Source of the DNA: Bacillota bacterium
Lineage (GTDB): Bacteria; Bacillota; UBA4882; UBA8346
Direction: 5' to 3'
Assembly (NCBI GenBank): GCA_023392595.1
Contig: JAEVYU010000055.1
Coordinates: 1 to 64,000, forward strand
DNA length: 64,000 nucleotides
Shown: positions 1 to 9,050 of the stretch, piece by piece
Position numbering within the stretch: position 1 is the stretch's first letter
Layout of the letters: every line of letters starts with the position of its first letter
Notes under the pieces: model-generated
Told to the model about the DNA's origin: nothing
Databases searched by the model: none
Seen by the model: only the letters and a program-made list of their open reading frames with translations
Program-made: the position numbers and the translations under genes

Positions 1-342
1 TTATTGAGAATCCTTAATTTTATTTTTTGCTAAAACCGATTCAATGAGTCCTTTTATTAAATTACGATCTTTCTCGTTTAATTTATCTACTTCTTCAAAG
101 TAGCTTAATAACTGTTTATCCTTAAAATAATATTCACCACTATCTTCTGCCTCACTTAACAAATAGTCAGTAGAAACCCCAAATATTTCTGCAAATTTAG
201 TCAAAGTCTCTGTTGATGGAGTAAATAAGCCTCTTTCATAACGACTTATATTTTGGGATTGCATATTTAATTTTTTCGCTAATTGAGTTTGAGACCAACC
301 CTTATCTTCGCGAAGCTTTTTGATTTTTTCCGATATTTTCAT
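1..342 (-). CDS. XRE-family HTH transcriptional repressor
   Basis: A 113-residue protein with an N-terminal Cro/C1-type helix-turn-helix (about residues 1-60, including the stretch KLREDKGWSQTQLAKKLN) and a charged C-terminal helix region probably used for dimerisation. I start it at the ATG complementary to 340-342, because the 12 residues upstream are hydrophobic and do not resemble the family N-terminus. It is transcribed divergently from the small gene at 488. A perfect inverted repeat, ATCATTTATG-N14-CATAAATGAT at 378-411, lies between the two genes and overlaps the plus-strand promoter, so repression of the divergent gene and autoregulation are likely (inference). This resembles the immunity switch of phages and integrative elements, but no other mobile-element gene is visible here. 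The gene is complete: its stop codon is the first triplet of the window. Confidence 0.85.
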   Translation of the reverse strand: MKISEKIKKLREDKGWSQTQLAKKLNMQSQNISRYERGLFTPSTETLTKFAEIFGVSTDYLLSEAEDSGEYYFKDKQLLSYFEEVDKLNEKDRNLIKGLIESVLAKNKIKDSQ

Positions 343-377
343 AATCTTAGTGTAGCATAAAAAGATTAAAAATATCA

Positions 378-411
378 ATCATTTATGTTGACATCTATAG
401 TCATAAATGAT
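378..411. promoter_or_regulatory. XRE operator, 10-bp perfect dyad
   Basis: ATCATTTATG (378-387) and CATAAATGAT (402-411) form a perfect dyad with a 14-nt spacer. A further half-site, AAATGAT, lies at 427-433. The dyad covers the -35 and spacer of the rightward promoter, the expected place for a repressor encoded by the adjacent XRE gene. Confidence 0.7.
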
Positions 412-416
412 ACAAT
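388..416 (+). promoter_or_regulatory. sigma-A type promoter for the gene at 488
   Basis: TTGACA (388-393), 17-nt spacer, TACAAT (411-416). It is near consensus and embedded in the operator dyad. Predicted transcription starts near 423. Confidence 0.75.
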
Positions 417-487
417 TATAGGCAGTAAATGATTCAAACGGTTGTAATTTAATTTACCAAATGAGTAGATTTAAGGAGGTAACCGGG

Positions 488-874
488 ATGCTCAGACGTT
501 ACGCCCAAATATTACGGGACGCTATAACCGAGCGGGCCATTGAAGTTGAGACGGAGCTACTCGCCAAGGACTCGCGCTACCGGGAATTGATTGCCAGACT
601 CTGTGAACTGTTGGATAAAATCGAGCGGAACTTGCCGCCTGAAATGCAACGGCTTGTATTTGAGCTGGATGATGTCCTGATGGAGCAGGGCGCTTTAGAA
701 ATACGGACTATGTATCTGCAGGGGCTGTATGACCGGTTAAGTTTGGAAAGGTTTTGGATGAAGGTTTGCGGGATGCGGGGTAGAAAGTCCGGAAAGAAAA
801 TGAGAAGATGGTTCGCGAGGGTGTTTAAAGGTCTTTCTCTGTTTCTCCGTGTCTCTGCGGCCAAAAGTCTTTAG
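488..874 (+). CDS. small protein of unknown function
   Basis: A 128-residue charged, mostly helical protein that I do not recognise with certainty; the helical N-terminal part (residues 1-85, with segments such as ELIARLCELLDKIE) recalls short uncharacterised Bacillota proteins of the DUF6809 kind. I choose the ATG at 488 over 461 because AAGGAGG at 473-479 sits at ideal distance from it. The basic, hydrophobic tail (from about residue 98) is encoded by DNA that looks like a non-coding intergenic repeat running into the gene, so the original C-terminus may have been replaced. It is controlled by a strong promoter under the XRE dyad. A toxin-like or element-borne role is possible but nothing in the sequence proves it. 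Confidence 0.55.
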   Translation: MLRRYAQILRDAITERAIEVETELLAKDSRYRELIARLCELLDKIERNLPPEMQRLVFELDDVLMEQGALEIRTMYLQGLYDRLSLERFWMKVCGMRGRKSGKKMRRWFARVFKGLSLFLRVSAAKSL

Positions 875-1253
875 GCCGCAGAACAAAAGATTGATTATGC
901 CAATGGGGTGGGAACCGGCGTTACGGAACAACATTACACGGATTTCCATTTCAAAGCGAAAAGGGCTGATTTCCAATGAGGCCAGAGTTTCGCGAAGAAT
1001 CAAGCCGATAAAATAGGCCCGATGTTTTAAACTCCGATATGGTCGGCAGGGAGGCGGACCACGCGGCTTAACGTTAGGACGGCGTTCAGCCGTTGGCATC
1101 ATGGAATGAATAGAGAAGGGCGGCTCTACGATGGAGCCGGTCCGCCTTTAGGGTTCCCGCGCCAAGGAAGGCGGCGGGATAAGAGGAGGGCCGGGACCTA
1201 GGTCCCGGCGGCCTTTTGGATACTTTTGGGCCGCTCCAAAAGTATCACAGCCG
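875..1253. other. intergenic DNA with strong palindromes
   Basis: No coding potential is convincing here. It contains a perfect 20-bp palindrome at 1190-1209 (GCCGGGACCT and its complement) and a perfect 11-bp stem with a 6-nt loop, GATACTTTTGG/CCAAAAGTATC, at 1219-1246, directly before the Rhs-like remnant. The sequence looks like the debris of a rearranged locus. Confidence 0.5.
1190..1246. repeat. two adjacent perfect inverted repeats
   Basis: The palindrome at 1190-1209 has no loop. The second dyad has arms 1219-1229 and 1236-1246. Neither is followed by a T-run in the right place for a simple terminator on the plus strand, so they may mark a recombination junction or a protein site (inference). 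Confidence 0.55.
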
Positions 1254-1778
1254 GTGGAATCCGTGGAGAGGAAAAATCGGCTTTCATTTATTACGGCTAA
1301 CTCCGATAGGCTCAAGAATTATCAGGTCACCGTAAACGGTACCAGCATCCTGCAACAGCAGTATACTTATGATAACAACAACAACATCACGGCCATTACC
1401 GAAGGAAGCGCCATCAAGACCTTCGAGTATGACGTCAACAACCAACTGACCCGTTCCGTCACTCCCGGGAAGTTTCTGGAGAATGATACGACACCCGGTA
1501 CTTACGGCATTAAGATTGGTGACTACCTAGGAACCAAGATGATGGACTTTACCCCGGTTCTTACCGCCATGATGGGCCTGGACTACAATTCCTCTTCCAT
1601 CGGGATCGATTTTGGAACCACGGCTTCGGGAGTCAAGAAAATCCAGATCATCCCGGACGGCAAGTTTACAGTGCACCGGGTAACCCAGCGGACCCTGGAC
1701 CTTTATACTTCTGCGGATAACTCGACTTATACGATAATCCCGAGGACCAGTTGGACTTTTGCAACGGACAGGTTTTGA
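1254..1778 (+). pseudogene. Rhs/YD-repeat protein remnant
   Basis: An open frame of 174 codons with no ribosome site and no plausible N-terminus. Residues 25-85 read like YD repeats (YTYDNNNNITAITEG, FEYDVNNQLTRS), the signature of Rhs-type polymorphic toxin or wall-associated proteins. Residues 85-174 read like a beta-rich discoidin-type segment. Intact Rhs proteins are usually more than 1000 residues, so this is an internal fragment left by deletion. The frame ends just before the convergent M20 gene, showing where the deletion joint may lie. Confidence 0.7.
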
Positions 1779-1783
1779 GATTT

Positions 1784-3097
1784 TTAAATTACTTCTTTGG
1801 ATTTAAAATTCCTCAAAAATTCGATGTAAGATTCCTTAGTAAATTTCGGTGTATAATTTTTTTTGATTTTCAGTGCTTCAGCGGCGCCGTCCCACAGCAA
1901 GTCAATCGTTGCCATGGCCATGGCTTTGGCAGGCATTACATAGGCCATTTCCTCGTCGCAAATTGTGAAATTCCGGCTGTGGGCTGTACCGGAATACCCC
2001 CCGGTAGAAATATGCATAAAGGGCATAATGGAGCTAATGTCTCCCGCATCGGTAGCGCCCATGAGTTCATAACCAGTAAGGATACCATCCTTACCCAACA
2101 GAGTCTCGGCATTTTCCCCAAATAGTTCATTCAGTTTTTCATTTTGAATTAATGGCAAATAGCCCGGATTATCTGAAATTTCCACTTCTGCGCCTACGGC
2201 GATGGCGCTGCCGCGTAGGGCCCGGTTCACTTTTTCAGAGGCCTCCAGAATCGCACCGATATTTCTACCCCGTACATAAGTTTCCATGCGGACATCGGCA
2301 GGGACAATGTTCACCAGATCGCCGCCTTTGGTAATAATGGGGTGAACTCTGATCCGGTCCGCCTCCTTAAAGGTTTCCCTTTGGGTATTAATCGCCATCA
2401 GTGAAAGAGCAGCCGCATTTAAGGCATTGATGCCCTCGAAAGGCGCAGCACCGGCATGAGCCTCTTTACCGGAAAATCGGATAATTTTCCCTACAAAACC
2501 GGAACTATCACAGAAAAGTAGAAATTTCCTGGCTTCCACCCCGGCGTGGGAGTGGATCATCATCCCCATATCCACATCATCCAATACCCCCAGGCGGATA
2601 AATTCTTGTTTTCCCCCAAAAAATTCAATTTTTCCATCTTCTTTTAAACGTTCTCTAAATTCCAGTTCAACGTATTCTTCAGCAGGAACAGCGGCGAATA
2701 TTACATCGCCGTCCAAGTGCTCCATAAAAGGAGTTAGACCAAAGGCAGCACCCAGCATTGAGGCAATTTGCGAATTATGGCCACAAGAATGAGCAGCCCC
2801 GGTTTTGATGTCAGCACAGGTATGTAATGGGCAGATGACAGCATCCAGTTCACCCATAATCATGACCCTCGCCTTCGCTTGCTTTCCATGGGCATGCGCT
2901 TTCACCCCTGTGATAGCTAGCCCCTTTTCACACGAAAGCCCCAGAGTCTTCAACTGACTAGCAACGAGTTCCGATGTGTCCCATTCTTTAAAACCAAGTT
3001 CAGGATGATTAAAGATCTTGTTGCCGATGGAGATAATTACTTCTCTATTTTCGTCGATTTCTCTGCATACGAGCTGTTTTAATTCTTTTTTGTTCAT
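1784..3097 (-). CDS. M20 family amidohydrolase (AbgA/hippurate hydrolase-like)
   Basis: A 437-residue cytoplasmic metallopeptidase-fold enzyme that should hydrolyse an N-acyl or amide bond of a small amino-acid conjugate. The di-metal site motif is AHSCGHNSQ (canonical HACGHD; the residue after the second His is Asn here), followed by PAEEYVE with the catalytic Glu pair and a late SGTAHS metal-ligand region; a dimerisation lid with HAGAAPFEG lies between. Length fits the family (380-480). It runs divergently from the adenine deaminase operon, sharing a 230-bp intergenic region, and a second M20 enzyme closes that operon at 9561. The substrate cannot be told from sequence; aminobenzoyl-glutamate, acyl-amino acids or ureido compounds are all possible. 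Confidence 0.85.
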   Translation of the reverse strand: MNKKELKQLVCREIDENREVIISIGNKIFNHPELGFKEWDTSELVASQLKTLGLSCEKGLAITGVKAHAHGKQAKARVMIMGELDAVICPLHTCADIKTGAAHSCGHNSQIASMLGAAFGLTPFMEHLDGDVIFAAVPAEEYVELEFRERLKEDGKIEFFGGKQEFIRLGVLDDVDMGMMIHSHAGVEARKFLLFCDSSGFVGKIIRFSGKEAHAGAAPFEGINALNAAALSLMAINTQRETFKEADRIRVHPIITKGGDLVNIVPADVRMETYVRGRNIGAILEASEKVNRALRGSAIAVGAEVEISDNPGYLPLIQNEKLNELFGENAETLLGKDGILTGYELMGATDAGDISSIMPFMHISTGGYSGTAHSRNFTICDEEMAYVMPAKAMAMATIDLLWDGAAEALKIKKNYTPKFTKESYIEFLRNFKSKEVI

Positions 3098-3201
3098 GGG
3101 TGTATTTTCCTTATCTTTTATTCATTTATTATAACATAAATGGGAGCGTCATTATCATAAGTAACAGGAAAGTAAAGGTTATTCAAAAACTTAACAGATA
3201 C

Positions 3202-3230
3202 TTGACAAAGCTTGGGTTAATCGGTAAAAT
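3202..3230 (+). promoter_or_regulatory. sigma-A type promoter of the ade-ABC operon
   Basis: TTGACA (3202-3207), 17-nt spacer, TAAAAT (3225-3230), giving a leader of roughly 90 nt before the adenine deaminase start. I saw no purine-riboswitch consensus in this leader. Confidence 0.7.
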
Positions 3231-3327
3231 GATAAAAATTAGTCATTTTTTAAGAAATAAATAAAGAAAAAAACTAAATATTTATTTAATCATCAAAATA
3301 TGTGAATTTTTAAATTCAGGTGAAGTT

Positions 3328-5058
3328 ATGAGTGCACGGACAATTCAGGCTTGTATGGGGAAAATTCCCTTTGATCTCGCTATATATGATGTACAATTGT
3401 TTAACGTTTTTACCAACGAAATTGAGGATGTTGATATCGGGATTGCCGGAGACGAGTTTGCCTACGTCGGGAAATTCCAAAAAGAGCATCATGCCTTAAC
3501 AAGAATTGATGGTAGTCATAGGTTTGCTGCTCCTGGTCTTATTGATAGCCATATGCACCTTGAAAGCAGTATGATGACTCCGGCCCAATTTGCAGCAGCG
3601 GTATTGCCGCTTGGAACGACAAGCGTTGCGGCAGATCCCCATGAAATCGGAAATGTGCTGGGTGTAGACGGAGTAAAAATCATTTGCGATCAGGTGAAGG
3701 TACTTCCTCTCCACGTCTATATGATGGCCCCTTCCACCATTCCGTCGGCACCGGGATTTGAAAAGTCCGGCGCCGCAATTAGCGGAAAAGAAATCACCAA
3801 AATGCTTGCTTTTTCAGGAGTTCACGGTCTAGGTGAGGTAATGGATTTTTTGGGGGTTACGGACTGTGACCCCAAAATAATGGGTGTGATCGAAGCCGCC
3901 CGTAAAAAAGACGTACTGTTGGATGGACATACTCCTTTGTTGAAAGGAAAAGAGTTGCAGGCTTTTATAGCCTCCGGCATTGACTGTGACCACACCTATA
4001 TGGACGTAGAAATTGTAAAGGAAAAACTCCGCCTAGGAATGTGCGTCCAAATTCAAGAACGTTCTTTGACCCAAGAATTGATGGCCTATTTAAATCATTA
4101 TCCGGTACAAAACCGGATTATGTTGGTAACGGATGATGTAGCGGTAAACCGGTTGGCAACCAATGGTCATTTGAATGCCCTCATAAAAAAAGCAATTGTT
4201 TTGGGACTTGAGACGAAGAAAGCCTATCGATATGCAACTATCAATGCCGCAGAGCATCTTCGCCTTTATCATCGGGGCGCAATTGCTCCGGGCCGCAGAG
4301 CGGATTTGATTTTGTTGGATTCAATGGAAGAGGCTCTTCCTGCACTGGTCGTGAGTGATGGAAAGGTCGTCGCTGAAAACGGCCATTTGACCATATCTCT
4401 TCCCAAGTATAAATTTCCCCGGAAAGTTTTCCACTCCATACATATCAGACCAGTCCAGGAAAAGGATTTCGAAATACCCTGCCAAAGTCCGAAGGCCCTT
4501 GTCAATGTCATTGTCCATGATGGCAAAACCTCCAGAACCCGGCTGGAGCAAAAAATCTGTGATGCCGAAAATGGAGTGCTCAAGCCGGAAAATCTCGTTA
4601 AGATGGTGGTGCTCAATCGTTATCACGGTAACAATAACCGCGGTTTGGCTCTTTTAGGCAATCTCTCCGGATTCAGGGGAGCTATTGCCACGACTTATGC
4701 CCATGACTGCCACAATCTGACGGTATATGCCAGCAACGATTTTGACTTGTGTTTGGCGGTGGATACAATCGTTTCAACCGGCGGAGGTTTGGTAGCTGTA
4801 CAGGACGGGCAAGTCCTTTGTTCGATTCCACTGCCGATAGCAGGACTGATGTGTGAGGATGACTTCAAAACACTGGCGGAAAAATTCAATGATTTTAACC
4901 GGATTTCCAAAAAAATGGGGCTAAACCATGAGGAACCGTTGATATTTCTTACTTTGATGCCTCTTGCCGTAATTCCTGATGTTCGACTTACAGATATGGG
5001 GATTGTCGATGTAAGAAACAAAACATTTTTGCCCCTGGTGGCCAAATATTTGTTATGA
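3328..5058 (+). CDS. ade: adenine deaminase
   Basis: A 576-residue amidohydrolase-superfamily enzyme converting adenine to hypoxanthine and ammonia. The metal-binding HxH is in DSHMHLESSMMTP (H75, H77), followed by ADPHEIGNVLG, a later HTPLLKG and the DCDHTYMD segment, all typical of AdeC; the C-terminal domain with AVDTIVSTGGGLVAVQDG is the family-specific beta domain. Length matches known AdeC (about 570-600). It is the first gene of a likely operon with a four-gene ABC transporter that begins 17 nt downstream. That linkage suggests the imported compound feeds purine salvage or catabolism, although the transporter family itself is usually associated with polyamines (inference). Confidence 0.93.
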   Translation: MSARTIQACMGKIPFDLAIYDVQLFNVFTNEIEDVDIGIAGDEFAYVGKFQKEHHALTRIDGSHRFAAPGLIDSHMHLESSMMTPAQFAAAVLPLGTTSVAADPHEIGNVLGVDGVKIICDQVKVLPLHVYMMAPSTIPSAPGFEKSGAAISGKEITKMLAFSGVHGLGEVMDFLGVTDCDPKIMGVIEAARKKDVLLDGHTPLLKGKELQAFIASGIDCDHTYMDVEIVKEKLRLGMCVQIQERSLTQELMAYLNHYPVQNRIMLVTDDVAVNRLATNGHLNALIKKAIVLGLETKKAYRYATINAAEHLRLYHRGAIAPGRRADLILLDSMEEALPALVVSDGKVVAENGHLTISLPKYKFPRKVFHSIHIRPVQEKDFEIPCQSPKALVNVIVHDGKTSRTRLEQKICDAENGVLKPENLVKMVVLNRYHGNNNRGLALLGNLSGFRGAIATTYAHDCHNLTVYASNDFDLCLAVDTIVSTGGGLVAVQDGQVLCSIPLPIAGLMCEDDFKTLAEKFNDFNRISKKMGLNHEEPLIFLTLMPLAVIPDVRLTDMGIVDVRNKTFLPLVAKYLL

Positions 5059-5074
5059 CGGGATCGAATAAAAG

Positions 5075-5914
5075 ATGACAAAACAGAAAAAACAGGTATT
5101 ACTTCTTGCACTGCCGATATTGCTGACGTTAATCGCATTTTTTGTGGTTCCCATGGTCTATATCCTGATGGTTACTATGAAAACCGACGGGCTGAAATAC
5201 TTTCTGAAATTTTTTAGTGACCCCATGTATCTCGGTATTTTAAAAACGACCGTTGTCGTCTCGCTGAAGGTAACCGTAATTTCTTTGCTGCTGGGATATC
5301 CGACGGCCTATTTTTTAGCCAGAACAACCTCAAAAGTGAAAAATGTATTGATGATTGTCATTATTTTTCCGTTCCTGGTGAGCGCAGTTGTCCGGGCCTA
5401 TGGATGGATGGTTATCTTGGGCGGTAGAGGACTTTTAAACCAATTTTTACTGGCACTCGGACTTATCCAAAAACCCCTGGTCATCATGAATACTTCTACG
5501 GCAGTCATTATCGGATTGGTCCATCTGTTGATTCCTTATATGATTCTTTCTATTACGGGAGTCATTCAAAATATTGACCCCAATATTGAAAAAGCCGCCT
5601 ACAGCTTGAAAGCCAGTCCGTTGCGAACATTTTTCAAGATAATTTTGCCTTTGAGCGGGCCCGGGATCATTTCAGGATGCATTTTGGTATTTACTTTGAG
5701 TATGACATCCTATGTTACCCCCAAATTACTGGGAGGAACGACATTCCGGATGATGAGCACCATGGTGTTTCAGGAAGTCAATATCAACTTTAATTGGGGA
5801 TTTGCCTCTGCGATCAGCTATATCTTACTGTTTACCATATTAATCATTTTGTTAATCGCCACTTATGCAACTGCAGGCGTCAATCAACGAGTTGGGGGTG
5901 GAAAACGTGTCTGA
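5075..5914 (+). CDS. ABC transporter permease, PotB-like
   Basis: A 279-residue inner-membrane protein with about six hydrophobic segments and the EAA loop (IEKAAYSLKASPLRTFFKI) characteristic of binding-protein-dependent permeases. It belongs to the PotB/spermidine-putrescine branch by length and pattern. It follows ade by 16 nt and overlaps the second permease, so translation is probably coupled. With PotC-, PotA- and PotD-like partners it would form an importer for a cationic or small organic solute; actual substrate is not evident. Confidence 0.88.
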   Translation: MTKQKKQVLLLALPILLTLIAFFVVPMVYILMVTMKTDGLKYFLKFFSDPMYLGILKTTVVVSLKVTVISLLLGYPTAYFLARTTSKVKNVLMIVIIFPFLVSAVVRAYGWMVILGGRGLLNQFLLALGLIQKPLVIMNTSTAVIIGLVHLLIPYMILSITGVIQNIDPNIEKAAYSLKASPLRTFFKIILPLSGPGIISGCILVFTLSMTSYVTPKLLGGTTFRMMSTMVFQEVNINFNWGFASAISYILLFTILIILLIATYATAGVNQRVGGGKRV

Positions 5915-6701
5915 CAATCGGGCAGGATGGTTTTCACGGATTATCGCAACGCTGGTATTCATTTTCCTATTGGCGCCATTGGTGGTTATCATTTTGGCTT
6001 CTTTTAGTCCAACCCCGCTGGTGGTCTTTCCTCCCAAAGGGATCTCTTTACAGTGGTATTTGAATATCTTTAGTTCTTCCACCAATTTTTTTAGCGGATT
6101 TATCAATAGTATCGAAGTGGCCGTGATTGCAACTGCAATTGATGTGATACTGGGTGTAACAGCCGCCTTGAGTGTGAGCCGGCACCCGTTCCGTGGAAAG
6201 GAATTACTCGTTGCTTTTTTTACTTCGCCGATGTATGTTCCTTCTATCGCTTTTGCATTCGTTTTACTTCAGATTTTTAGCCAGATCGGCTCTGTTCCGG
6301 GGATGGTAAAAATATTGCTGGGCCATTTGATCATCATCATGCCCTATATTATCCGGAATACGCTTTCCCTACTGTCGAGTTACAACTGGACTTTAGAAGA
6401 TGCAGCAGCCAGTCTAGGGGCAAATCCTGTCAAAACTTTCTCCATGATCACGATGCCCTTAATTAAGTCCGGTGTAATTGCAGGCGCCATGCTTTCTTTT
6501 TTATACTCTTTCGATGAAGCCGTGTTGAGCAATTTATTATGTACACCAAAATTTGTGACATTGCCGGTCCGAATAATGAATTATATGGAGTTCTCCTTTG
6601 ATCCTACCCTCGCGGCAATTTCTACTGTTTTGATTTTGATGTCACTATTATCTATCGTTTTGCTGGAAAAGTTCTTGGGGTTGGATATGTTTTTAAAGTA
6701 A
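5907..6701 (+). CDS. ABC transporter permease, PotC-like
   Basis: A 264-residue membrane protein with about six hydrophobic helices and the EAA motif LEDAAASLGANPVKTF near residue 165. I start it at the GTG at 5907, eight bases inside the end of the previous gene, because GGGGGTGG at 5893-5900 is a good ribosome site; an upstream ATG at 5865 would give a longer overlap. It is the second transmembrane subunit of the PotABCD-like importer. Confidence 0.88.
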   Translation: MSDNRAGWFSRIIATLVFIFLLAPLVVIILASFSPTPLVVFPPKGISLQWYLNIFSSSTNFFSGFINSIEVAVIATAIDVILGVTAALSVSRHPFRGKELLVAFFTSPMYVPSIAFAFVLLQIFSQIGSVPGMVKILLGHLIIIMPYIIRNTLSLLSSYNWTLEDAAASLGANPVKTFSMITMPLIKSGVIAGAMLSFLYSFDEAVLSNLLCTPKFVTLPVRIMNYMEFSFDPTLAAISTVLILMSLLSIVLLEKFLGLDMFLK

Positions 6702-6771
6702 TGGAGAAAGTTGCTCCGAACGAATTTGAATTTAAATAAAGTTTTTTATGGCTTTCTAAGGAGGATCTGAT

Positions 6772-7833
6772 TTGGCGTCGTTAGAATTGAAAAATCTTAC
6801 AAAAAAATACGGTGATTTCATAGCTGTCGATCATATCAATCTCCGGGTTCACGATGGGGAAATGGTTGCTTTACTAGGGGGAAGCGGCTGCGGCAAAACA
6901 ACAATATTGAACATGATTGCCGGATTCACCGGTGAGTACCAGGGAACTATTCTGGTTGACGGCAAAGAGATGAATCATATTCCGGCCTATAAAAGAAACA
7001 TGGGGGTGTTTTTTCAGAACTATGCGCTATTTCCCCATATGAATACTTTTGATAATATCGCTTTTGGTTTAAAGATGCAGAAAATCGGTAAACCGGCGAT
7101 GAGAGAAAAAGTGCAAAAGATTTTGGAACTTGTAAAGTTGACCGGAATGGAAAAAAGGTTTCCGCGGGAGCTTTCCGGGGGACAGCAGCAGCGGGTTGCA
7201 TTGGCGCGCGCTTTGGTGACGGAACCGACTGTTCTTCTACTGGACGAGCCTTTATCGAATCTGGATGCAAAGCTCCGGGTGGAGATGCAACTGGAAATTA
7301 AACGGATTCATCATGAATTAGGAATTACCACCATCATCGTTACTCATGATCAGGAAGAAGCTATTTCACTGGCTGATAGGGTTGTCGTAATGAAAGCCGG
7401 GAAAATTCTCCAGGTTGGCCAGCCAAGGGAAGTTTTTGATCATCCCGCCAATTTGTTCGTTGGGGATTTTATGGGATTTTCCAATTTTATCGCCGGAAAG
7501 GTGAATGCTATCAATGAAGGAAGAGCGAGTGTCATTTGTTCGGAACGGGAGTTAATTGTCAGTGGGGGGGATAGTAGCGGATTCGTCTTGGGCGAGAGTG
7601 TTACTCTTTCCATCCGTCCTGAAAACGTCTCCGTAACAAAAAAACATTCGGAAAATACCCTGACGGGAAATATTAAAAATGTTACTTATAAAGGAACGGT
7701 TACCCGTTTGGAGATAGAAAATATCTTTCAGGAAACGGTATATGTGAATGTGTACGATAATGAAAGCTATAAGAGCGGCGATGCAATCACGGTTGCATTG
7801 CCATCCCAAAAGCTTCTCATATATAAAAATTAA
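6772..7833 (+). CDS. ABC transporter ATP-binding protein, PotA-like
   Basis: A 353-residue ATPase with Walker A GGSGCGKTT (near residue 36), Q-loop FQNYALFPHM, signature LSGGQQQRVALARAL, Walker B VLLLDEPLSNLD and H-loop THDQEEA, followed by a C-terminal TOBE-type regulatory domain (from about residue 240) as in PotA/FbpC. Translation starts at a TTG at 6772, with TAAGGAGG ideally placed upstream. It energises the two permeases encoded just before it. Confidence 0.92.
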   Translation: MASLELKNLTKKYGDFIAVDHINLRVHDGEMVALLGGSGCGKTTILNMIAGFTGEYQGTILVDGKEMNHIPAYKRNMGVFFQNYALFPHMNTFDNIAFGLKMQKIGKPAMREKVQKILELVKLTGMEKRFPRELSGGQQQRVALARALVTEPTVLLLDEPLSNLDAKLRVEMQLEIKRIHHELGITTIIVTHDQEEAISLADRVVVMKAGKILQVGQPREVFDHPANLFVGDFMGFSNFIAGKVNAINEGRASVICSERELIVSGGDSSGFVLGESVTLSIRPENVSVTKKHSENTLTGNIKNVTYKGTVTRLEIENIFQETVYVNVYDNESYKSGDAITVALPSQKLLIYKN

Positions 7834-7850
7834 ATGGATAGGAGCGAACG

Positions 7851-8948
7851 ATGATGAAAAAGAATCAAAAATTAATGGTTGCCGGTCTTGCCGCCATTCT
7901 GTTTATGGTAAGTGTAGCCGTCTGCGGCAGCAGTTCCCTGGTTTCCGCGGCTAAAGCCTCTTCAAAAACGGCCAAAGATTTTAAAGGCTCCACACTGGTC
8001 GTAGCATCCTGGGGTTTTACGGCTGCTCATGTCAAAGAATTGTCCAAAAGCTTCGAAGAAACCTATAACTGCAGGGTTATTACCGATGAAACCAGTGGAA
8101 ATTCGGACCGCTTAAATAAGATTATGGCCCAACAGAAAAATCCGGAAATTGATGTTGCCCTGATGACAGATATTTTTGCCGCACTTGGAAATCAGAAGGG
8201 CCTTTTTGAAAAAATCAATTCCAAACTTGTTCCCAATGCTAAATATCTCTATGATTTTGCCAAAAATAAAGATGGTTATGGTCCCTGTTATTCCGTAGTC
8301 CGGTACGGCATTATTTATGACGCCGACACCGTGAAAATTCCTCCGAAATCCTTTAAGGATTTGTTTAATGGCAAATATAACGGACAAATTTCCCTGCCGG
8401 ACATGGCGTCTACTGCAGGGCCTTATCTGCTGCTCACTTTGGCGGAAAAATCGGGCGGTAGCGCAACCAATGTAGAACCAGGGTTTAAACTGCTCAAAGC
8501 GAACAGAGGCAACGTGAAACAATGGTATCTCAGCGGTTCTGATGTTCAGACAGCTTTTTCCACCGGAGAAATCGGCGTAGCCGTATTTATGGATATGAAT
8601 ATGCCTTCATTGAAAAAGGCAGGACTGAATGTGAAATGGGTTGATCCCAAAGAAGGAGATTTTTCAGCCGCTGCTACCATCAACGTGATTAAGAACTGCA
8701 AAAATCCCGAGCTGGCTCAGTTATATGTAAATTATATCCTCAGCGATGCTGTACAGAGCCAGATTGCCGATAAATTAAATGAGGCTCCTACCAACAAAAA
8801 TGCCACGATGTCGGATGAAAAGAAAACATATTTAGCTTATGGCAAAGATACAATGCAATCCTTGAAGAAATTCGACTGGGCCTTCATTAATGCCAATAAA
8901 GCGGCCTGGATTGAAAAATTCCAGAAAGAAATCGCTGTTCAGAATTAA
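7851..8948 (+). CDS. extracellular solute-binding protein, PotD-like
   Basis: A 365-residue binding protein with an N-terminal signal peptide (hydrophobic core about residues 8-25, likely A-x-A cleavage near VSAAKA). A Cys occurs in SVAVCGSS but the -1 residue is Val, so it is a poor lipobox. The mature part matches the spermidine/putrescine-binding family in pattern, including the N-terminal VVASWGFTAAHV strand and a hinge region. It is the last transporter gene of the ade operon and is followed by a strong stem-loop, which would raise its 3' stability. Ligand unknown. Confidence 0.87.
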   Translation: MMKKNQKLMVAGLAAILFMVSVAVCGSSSLVSAAKASSKTAKDFKGSTLVVASWGFTAAHVKELSKSFEETYNCRVITDETSGNSDRLNKIMAQQKNPEIDVALMTDIFAALGNQKGLFEKINSKLVPNAKYLYDFAKNKDGYGPCYSVVRYGIIYDADTVKIPPKSFKDLFNGKYNGQISLPDMASTAGPYLLLTLAEKSGGSATNVEPGFKLLKANRGNVKQWYLSGSDVQTAFSTGEIGVAVFMDMNMPSLKKAGLNVKWVDPKEGDFSAAATINVIKNCKNPELAQLYVNYILSDAVQSQIADKLNEAPTNKNATMSDEKKTYLAYGKDTMQSLKKFDWAFINANKAAWIEKFQKEIAVQN

Positions 8949-8968
8949 TAAGTTAATTGAACTACCAT

Positions 8969-9016
8969 AAAGAAGCGCCATAATGATGATGAAAATCATG
9001 GCTATGGCGCTTCTTT
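8969..9016 (+). terminator. stem-loop terminator or processing site after the ABC operon
   Basis: A perfect 14-bp stem, AAAGAAGCGCCATA (8969-8982) with TATGGCGCTTCTTT (9003-9016), and a 20-nt loop. The 3' T-run is short, so it may be a bidirectional or partial terminator between the transporter and the OsmC gene. Confidence 0.65.
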
Positions 9017-9050
9017 AACATTGTTTAATGAACATGGATCGAGGAATATC

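Noticed and set aside
835..872. Similarity between the CTCTGT-rich tail of the small gene and DNA at 60250-60285
   Set aside because: Both are short pyrimidine-rich intergenic-like stretches; the match is too weak to call a repeat family from this window alone.
737..1102. Minus-strand ORF of 121 codons
   Set aside because: Antisense to the small gene and palindrome region, no ribosome site, composition unlike a protein.
3098..3327. Purine riboswitch in the ade leader
   Set aside because: The conserved loop-loop and junction sequences of purine riboswitches were not found.
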